In this document: positions 19,666 through 24,291 of the stretch, piece by piece | Layout of the letters: each line of letters opens with the position of its first letter | How positions within the stretch are numbered: the stretch's first letter is position 1 | From: Elysia marginata | Taxonomy: Eukaryota; Mollusca; Gastropoda; Plakobranchidae | NCBI GenBank assembly: GCA_019649035.1 | Contig: BMAT01006159.1 | Coordinates: 30,329-54,619, forward strand | Length of the DNA stretch: 24,291 nucleotides | Direction of reading: 5' to 3' | Notes under the pieces: generated by a model | The model's database searches: none | Seen by the model: only the letters and a program-made list of their open reading frames with translations | What the model was told of the DNA's origin: nothing | Translations under genes and position numbers: made by a program

Positions 19666-20714
19666 GGCATTCTTCTTCTTTTTCCCTTTTTTTTTTGTTT
19701 GTGAAAATTAAGAATGAAAGTGACATGTTTGGCTGGCTGAAGTTATTTTGTCATTCGGCAATAAACCTCTTCAGCGAAACGTTTTTCTTTTATAAAAGTG
19801 GAGTTTGCTCGGAAACTTGATGTAAAAGCCTCATTGATTGGCTGTGAGCTTTAATACTGTTGGCTTTTTGGGTAAACAGGACAAAACTATTGGGTTGGGG
19901 TGGGAGAAGGGATGAAGCGCAGATGTTTATCCAATTGCATACTACAGGCCTACTGTTGCTTTGCTGCAGTGACTGATCATCACTTTTGTATTTCGACTAT
20001 ATTGTTTTTATAAAAACCGTGCCGTGTTTTCAAGGTGGATAACCTAAAGTGTAAACATTGCACTTGGACAGGCAGCTTGACCTGGCCATTGTGTCCGCTT
20101 GGGTTGGTTCTAAGTTTGTCAATGTGTCATCCCGAGATGTTAAATAGTTTAAAGATCACTAAACAGAAAAAACCGCTGTGACGAGAACAGATGGTTTGAC
20201 ACGGCCCTGATGTGCGCAGTTTTGTTGGTCTTAAGTCTGTAAAGATAGTAAGACACTCAGCGTGAGCTAGATAGCAGGGAGTCGTTAGAGAACTCCTGAC
20301 TTCTCAAAGGGCGAGGCGACACGCAGGTCTTGACTCCCAGGAGCTTTCCAGGGATGTAAAGATATCACATCCACGAATCGATCAACATAGAGAGATCACA
20401 TAACAAAAACAAGTACAAACTTTCCTGATAGATGAGCTCATGAGACACCAGCTGTTTGGTAGAGTCAAACAATCCTGATTGTATTATGTCCTGATGGCGC
20501 TCTGACATGTGACATGTTAGACTGACATGTTTTGTTTTAGTAGGTTTAATTAAGCACTCGGGTGTATGTGGATAGATTTGGTGTTATCAATAAACTTTAT
20601 TAGGTCAATCCATGGGTGGCGTGATCTTTACCCCCTTTGTGAGAAAAAACCAAAAGTTTAAAAGCGTGTTTTTTTTAATTGCGTAATGCATTAAAATGCT
20701 CTAGGTGCTTCACG
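19666..20714. other. non-coding stretch, no gene seen
   Basis: T-rich start, then AT-rich sequence. GACATGT appears three times near 20502-20532. No exon was recognised. Confidence 0.5.
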
Positions 20715-20957
20715 TTGGCTTCTCATCAGACCATTACCAACCAATTACTGTCTGAGCCCATAGAGGAACAGCAGTCAAAACGCATCACTCTTGCATACTG
20801 ACAAGAGATTTCATTCCCCGTGGCCGGGTACTCATTGACGCCGGAGTGGGGCGAGGGTATGTGTGTGAAAAAAGAAAGACAACATGTCAAGCGAGGGTTC
20901 GAATCCCGCATCTCTCCGTCCAAGAAGCGAGTGTCTACCATTAGACCACGGTGCCGC
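20715..20957 (-). repeat. tRNA-derived SINE-like element, best copy
   Basis: Read on the minus strand from 20957, GCGGCACCGTGGTCTAATGG is followed by TAGACAC, matching a tRNA 5' end with an A-box-like TGGTCTAATGGTAGA. About 50 bases further is GGGATTCGAACCC (plus strand GGGTTCGAATCCC, 20895-20907), a T-arm-like block. The acceptor stem has no matching 3' half and the T stem has mismatches, so this is not a working tRNA. A body of about 180 bp follows, shared with 12610-12781 and weakly with 6705-6801. Ends are approximate. Confidence 0.7.
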
Positions 20958-22550
20958 GCACTTGTATGCTTGACCTATTGTAGCCATCACGGTTTTCTCA
21001 TACCACATACCTGAGGATTGCAAATTAGATTTAAAGCTTACAAAAAAAAAGATCAGCCTAAGGGTTCCATATTTTGAGCCTTGAAATTTAGCAACATAAT
21101 CGACGCAAAAGAAACTCCCGTAAAAGGGTAGCTGGAAAGCGGGTTGAAAACAAGGCCTTCAACTCAACATCTTTGTACATGGACAAGCATGTCTTTGAAG
21201 CTACATAGAGTTATGTTCGTGTCATTGGCAGCCGCCACTTCGAGCAGGCCGTGCAAAAATCATGTCAGGTGGGACCACAGGTTAACCATATTTAATTAAA
21301 GCTTTGATTATTATGGACCCCCCGCCCCCAGTTGCTCCTCCGGCATATTGCGACTCGAATCTTGAGCCAATGTAGCAAATATCACAGGGTTTCGAATAAC
21401 AAGGTCGTAGGTCTAACTTTTTGCAGAAGTTTGGACATGATCACTTCAAAGATCAGGCAGCCTGAAATTAATGAAATACGAAAAAGAAGAAAAAAAACTA
21501 TTTCTTCATAATTCATGCTGTTTGTCAATTTTTAATTCGTTTTTTTTTTCTTACAACCAAGTTAAATGGACTTGCGACTCTGTCATTCTTGACCCGCACA
21601 ATATCGTGGCTGGTTGGTCACGACCTTACTAAATATTGAAAATTAGGCCTACAATGTTCAGGTCAACTGACTGATTTAAATGCCCAGTGTTTATCAGCTG
21701 GCTTAGTGATCTACTGCTGGCGATGGCTCTTTAACTTTCGCGATATGTGTGTGTTTACCAGTCAATAGTAAAGCTGAGAGTGAGACTGCATGTAGTTCTT
21801 GCACCTGCACGTGTGGTGGGGGTAAGGGTTGTGAAGATGTTTCGCAAGACGACCTACTTAACGCTAACAATGACGTAGCAGAGCTGAGACCTAAAGAGGT
21901 AAAATGTCTCGCATCCAGGGTGTAAGTCGGATGTCGCAATTATCACCTGTTTCTGTTTGGAACAAAACATTTTCCTATTGTTCCAATAGCCAAAAATTTC
22001 TTAACATTATCAATATATTGGGAAAGATATTAAAACTTTTGTTGGTTTAAAATATAGAGACAAAGAAGAAAAAAAAATAAACTTCTAAATGGTGTTAAAA
22101 AAAAAGAAAGATTTTCGACATCCGATTCATTTGCCCTGGGTGCGAGACCAATTCTCTCTGCACATACGTTCTGATATAACCGTTACGGCCCGTAACACGG
22201 GGTTTGCGAGACCTGATGCTGCTGAGAATACGTTACATGCACGTATAGTATTCTTATAGACTGCACATGTGCGTCACACGCGTCAGGACTGTGCAGTGAT
22301 AAGGACACGAGAGTATTTGAAATCTGAAACAGGTGTATTATTGATTCACTGATCTATTGTGTAAATTGAAAAGCAAGCTGACATGATCAGTTCGTGGACT
22401 CGACAACTCTGTTAATAGAGGAACATTAAGGTCGCGGTGATAAGTAGAGGTGGTTTTTGCGACCAGAGACCTTAAAACTAATGGGTTGTATTAGGTATCG
22501 GTTGATTTAGATTTAGGAAAGCCGCAGACCGTAATAACCCTAATATGAAA
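20958..22550. other. non-coding stretch, no gene seen
   Basis: Contains A and T runs (21041, 21540, 22066, 22098) and a 15-base palindrome GTTACGGCCCGTAAC at 22182-22196. No exon, transposon or RNA gene recognised. Confidence 0.55.
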
Positions 22551-22630
22551 ATAAAAAAATAATAACAATAATAATAATAATGGTGATGATAATAATGATA
22601 ATAGTAATAATAATTATTATGATGATATTA
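22551..22630 (+). repeat. (AAT)n/(GAT)n trinucleotide array
   Basis: Imperfect AAT units with GAT and AGT interruptions, ending in TTATTATGATGATATTA. Confidence 0.92.
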
Positions 22631-23617
22631 CGGAGGAGAATACAAAAAAAAGAACAACAAAAACATCAACTACCACAACCGTTATAGAGATACTCTTTAT
22701 GCTGACAATAGTTAAGAAGAGAAAGATTAAAGTAATTAGTGGCTAAAGCAATTGTTGCGGGGGTCCAAGACGGTCTTTTTTTTCTAACGTAAACAGTAGG
22801 CCTACTGCACAATACTTTTCCAATAACTAAGCCAAACGTGTATACATTTGCGAATTTGGCACCAATATTACAGTCGATGATATGAATGATATCCCAAGCA
22901 TAACCTGGTCGAATGTCGAGATATTCTTTATCACGGACGCGCATCACTCGAGATAATCACCTCCTGTTGTTATCTCTCGACCTACTGACACAAGGGTAGG
23001 TTTAATGATCTCCTTTTTTTTAGGTCCATACAGGCTCTGATAAACATTGAATGACGTCTCCAACATTTTAAATTATTCCATTTATGGCATTGTCACATAC
23101 TGAAATCATGACACCTTAGATCCGCGACCCTTACGTTGTAGGTGTCTGAACTTTACCCGTGACTAAGATAAATAGTACAGGTGTGGTCAAGTTTTTATAT
23201 AAACTCACAAATTAAAAAAAAACAACAACGCCCTGTAGTATCTATTGGTGATGATATTTGCTCCGAAAAACGAAACACTCGTAAGACGCCGTATCCGTCG
23301 CTGTTGCATCCGTCCCGTAACATTAAAGAGATTGAAACTCGCAGCCGCGGCGTGAGGTAGTTATATTTCAGGTTAGAAAAGTTGATTTGCAGAACAAGAG
23401 TGCCATGTGCACGCAAAAGAAGCCGGGAGAGGGGGGGGGTAGGGGGGGTGTTCATAAACCAGCCTTCATCAGCAAGCAGGGCAGTTTTGAAATGTTGATT
23501 TGCAGAACTGACTAACATTTACACGTACATGCAATAAATGGAAACTAATTTGTTCTGGTTTTTTGTTGCTTTTTTGTAACAGTAACTTTAACTTTGGGTC
23601 ACTTTCTGGGTGTTATT

Positions 23618-23618
<1 letters not shown>
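22631..23618. other. non-coding stretch; 15-bp direct repeat
   Basis: GTTGATTTGCAGAAC occurs at 23381-23395 and 23494-23508 (113 bp apart). G-runs lie at 23430-23450. Minus-strand frames 22666-22947 (93 codons) and 23195-23518 (107 codons) are not recognisable proteins. Confidence 0.5.
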
Positions 23619-23698
<80 letters not shown>

Positions 23699-23726
23699 CT
23701 CTCTCCCTCTCTCTCTGTCTCTGTGT
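23619..23726 (+). repeat. compound (CTGT)n(CT)n(ATCT)n microsatellite
   Basis: CTGT units 23619-23642, CT 23643-23680, ATCT 23681-23700, then mixed CT/GT. Confidence 0.97.
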
Positions 23727-24239
23727 ATGCGCGTGTCTAAATACTAATGTAGAAGTCACAACACTTGGAGTATACCTAAGAAGTAGATAAGCATCCAAAA
23801 AGGATGCATGTACGATCTAAATAAAACGTAATAAAAGAGCAGATACACAACCTATCACTCAGTGAGACAAGAGAGAAACACAATACAGTCGAGAAATATA
23901 CATAAAAACATTTCGGCTTTATTTTACTGACTTCTTCATTCACAATTTACATCAATGTTCAATCACTGAGTACCACAACAATGACAAATGCATGTATAAT
24001 ATCTTGTACATTAGGTAAAATGTAGGCTAGTAGTGGAGTAGTCATTAAAGGACTCAACACAAATTTGCAGCACGGTTAATTCGAGGTGCTGGGGGAAGGG
24101 CTAATTAGGTTCGAAATATGAGAACTTCGGGTTAAATGATGCTTGACAAAAGAGAGAAAAACTTGCCAGTAGGGAACCTAAAATAGATTCTGAGTTATCA
24201 GAGTTCAGTTAAAATGGACTCCTTGGTACATGACGTGTG
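23727..24239. other. non-coding stretch, no gene seen
   Basis: A short GCATCC/GGATGC hairpin lies near 23791-23807. CTTTATTTTACTG near 23919 reads as AATAAAG on the minus strand and could be a polyadenylation signal of a minus-strand gene, but no coding sequence supports that. Confidence 0.45.
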
Positions 24240-24291
24240 TTTCTGTCTATCTGTCTCTCTGTCTCTACATCCCCCTCTCTCTCTCTCTCTC
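24240..24291 (+). repeat. (CT)n-rich microsatellite at window end
   Basis: Mixed TCTG/CT units becoming perfect CT; the window ends inside the tract. Confidence 0.92.

Noticed and set aside
20890-20957. Possible functional tRNA on the minus strand
   Set aside because: The 3' half of the acceptor stem does not pair with GCGGCAC and the T stem has mismatches; better explained as a SINE head.
23195-23518. 107-codon minus-strand frame, longest not dominated by a repeat
   Set aside because: No recognisable family or splice sites, includes a G-run translated as prolines, and contains a direct repeat; most likely chance.
23900-23960. Possible polyadenylation signal of a minus-strand gene
   Set aside because: AATAAAG alone is frequent in AT-rich DNA and no coding exon lies to its right in the window.

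Overview
The window looks like nuclear DNA from a eukaryote, most likely a lophotrochozoan animal and probably a gastropod mollusc. It is AT-rich, gene-poor and full of microsatellites, and it carries eroded tRNA-derived interspersed repeats. Its single convincing coding exon has a clean acceptor and donor splice site, and there is no operon-like packing of genes. The gastropod guess rests on the texture of the repeats and on the exon looking like an animal fatty acyl-CoA reductase, so it is an inference.

The only gene is on the + strand: the first coding exon visible here (exon about 4645-5560, ATG at 4679) of a fatty acyl-CoA reductase (FAR). Its last ~60 residues carry the Rossmann-fold start of the reductase (TGATGFIGK). 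It is preceded by about 232 residues of low-complexity Ser/Pro/Thr/Asn-rich sequence not found in standard animal FARs. The exon ends in a phase-0 donor (AAG|GTAAGG). No downstream FAR exon could be recognised in the remaining 18.7 kb, so that stretch is probably one very long intron, or the gene model is interrupted in this assembly.

Layout: 1-4644, probable intron or upstream DNA with an AT microsatellite, a 92-bp tandem duplication, a dispersed duplicate near 3.05/3.65 kb and a C-rich minisatellite. 4645-5560, the FAR exon. 5561-12190, long non-coding stretch with a weak SINE-like relic at 6.7 kb and a 106-bp tandem duplication at 11.3 kb. 12194-12390, a (CTA)n array with a 61-N gap. 12610-20957, two clearer copies of one tRNA-related repeat (12.6 and 20.8 kb) and two copies of a second, unnamed repeat (14.5 and 19.5 kb). 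A LINE-like 3' tail with (AAGAT)n lies at 15.28 kb, and large CT, CTT, GATA, GA and CTGT tracts lie between 15.5 and 18.5 kb. 20958-24291, non-coding with AAT/GAT and CTGT/CT/ATCT arrays, ending inside a CT repeat.

No rRNA, intact tRNA, CRISPR array, intact transposon or second protein gene could be supported. Nothing here looks like a new multi-gene system. The items most worth a second look are the FAR N-terminal extension, the possible internal splice donor at its boundary, and the second dispersed repeat family with a perfect 20-bp palindrome in one copy.
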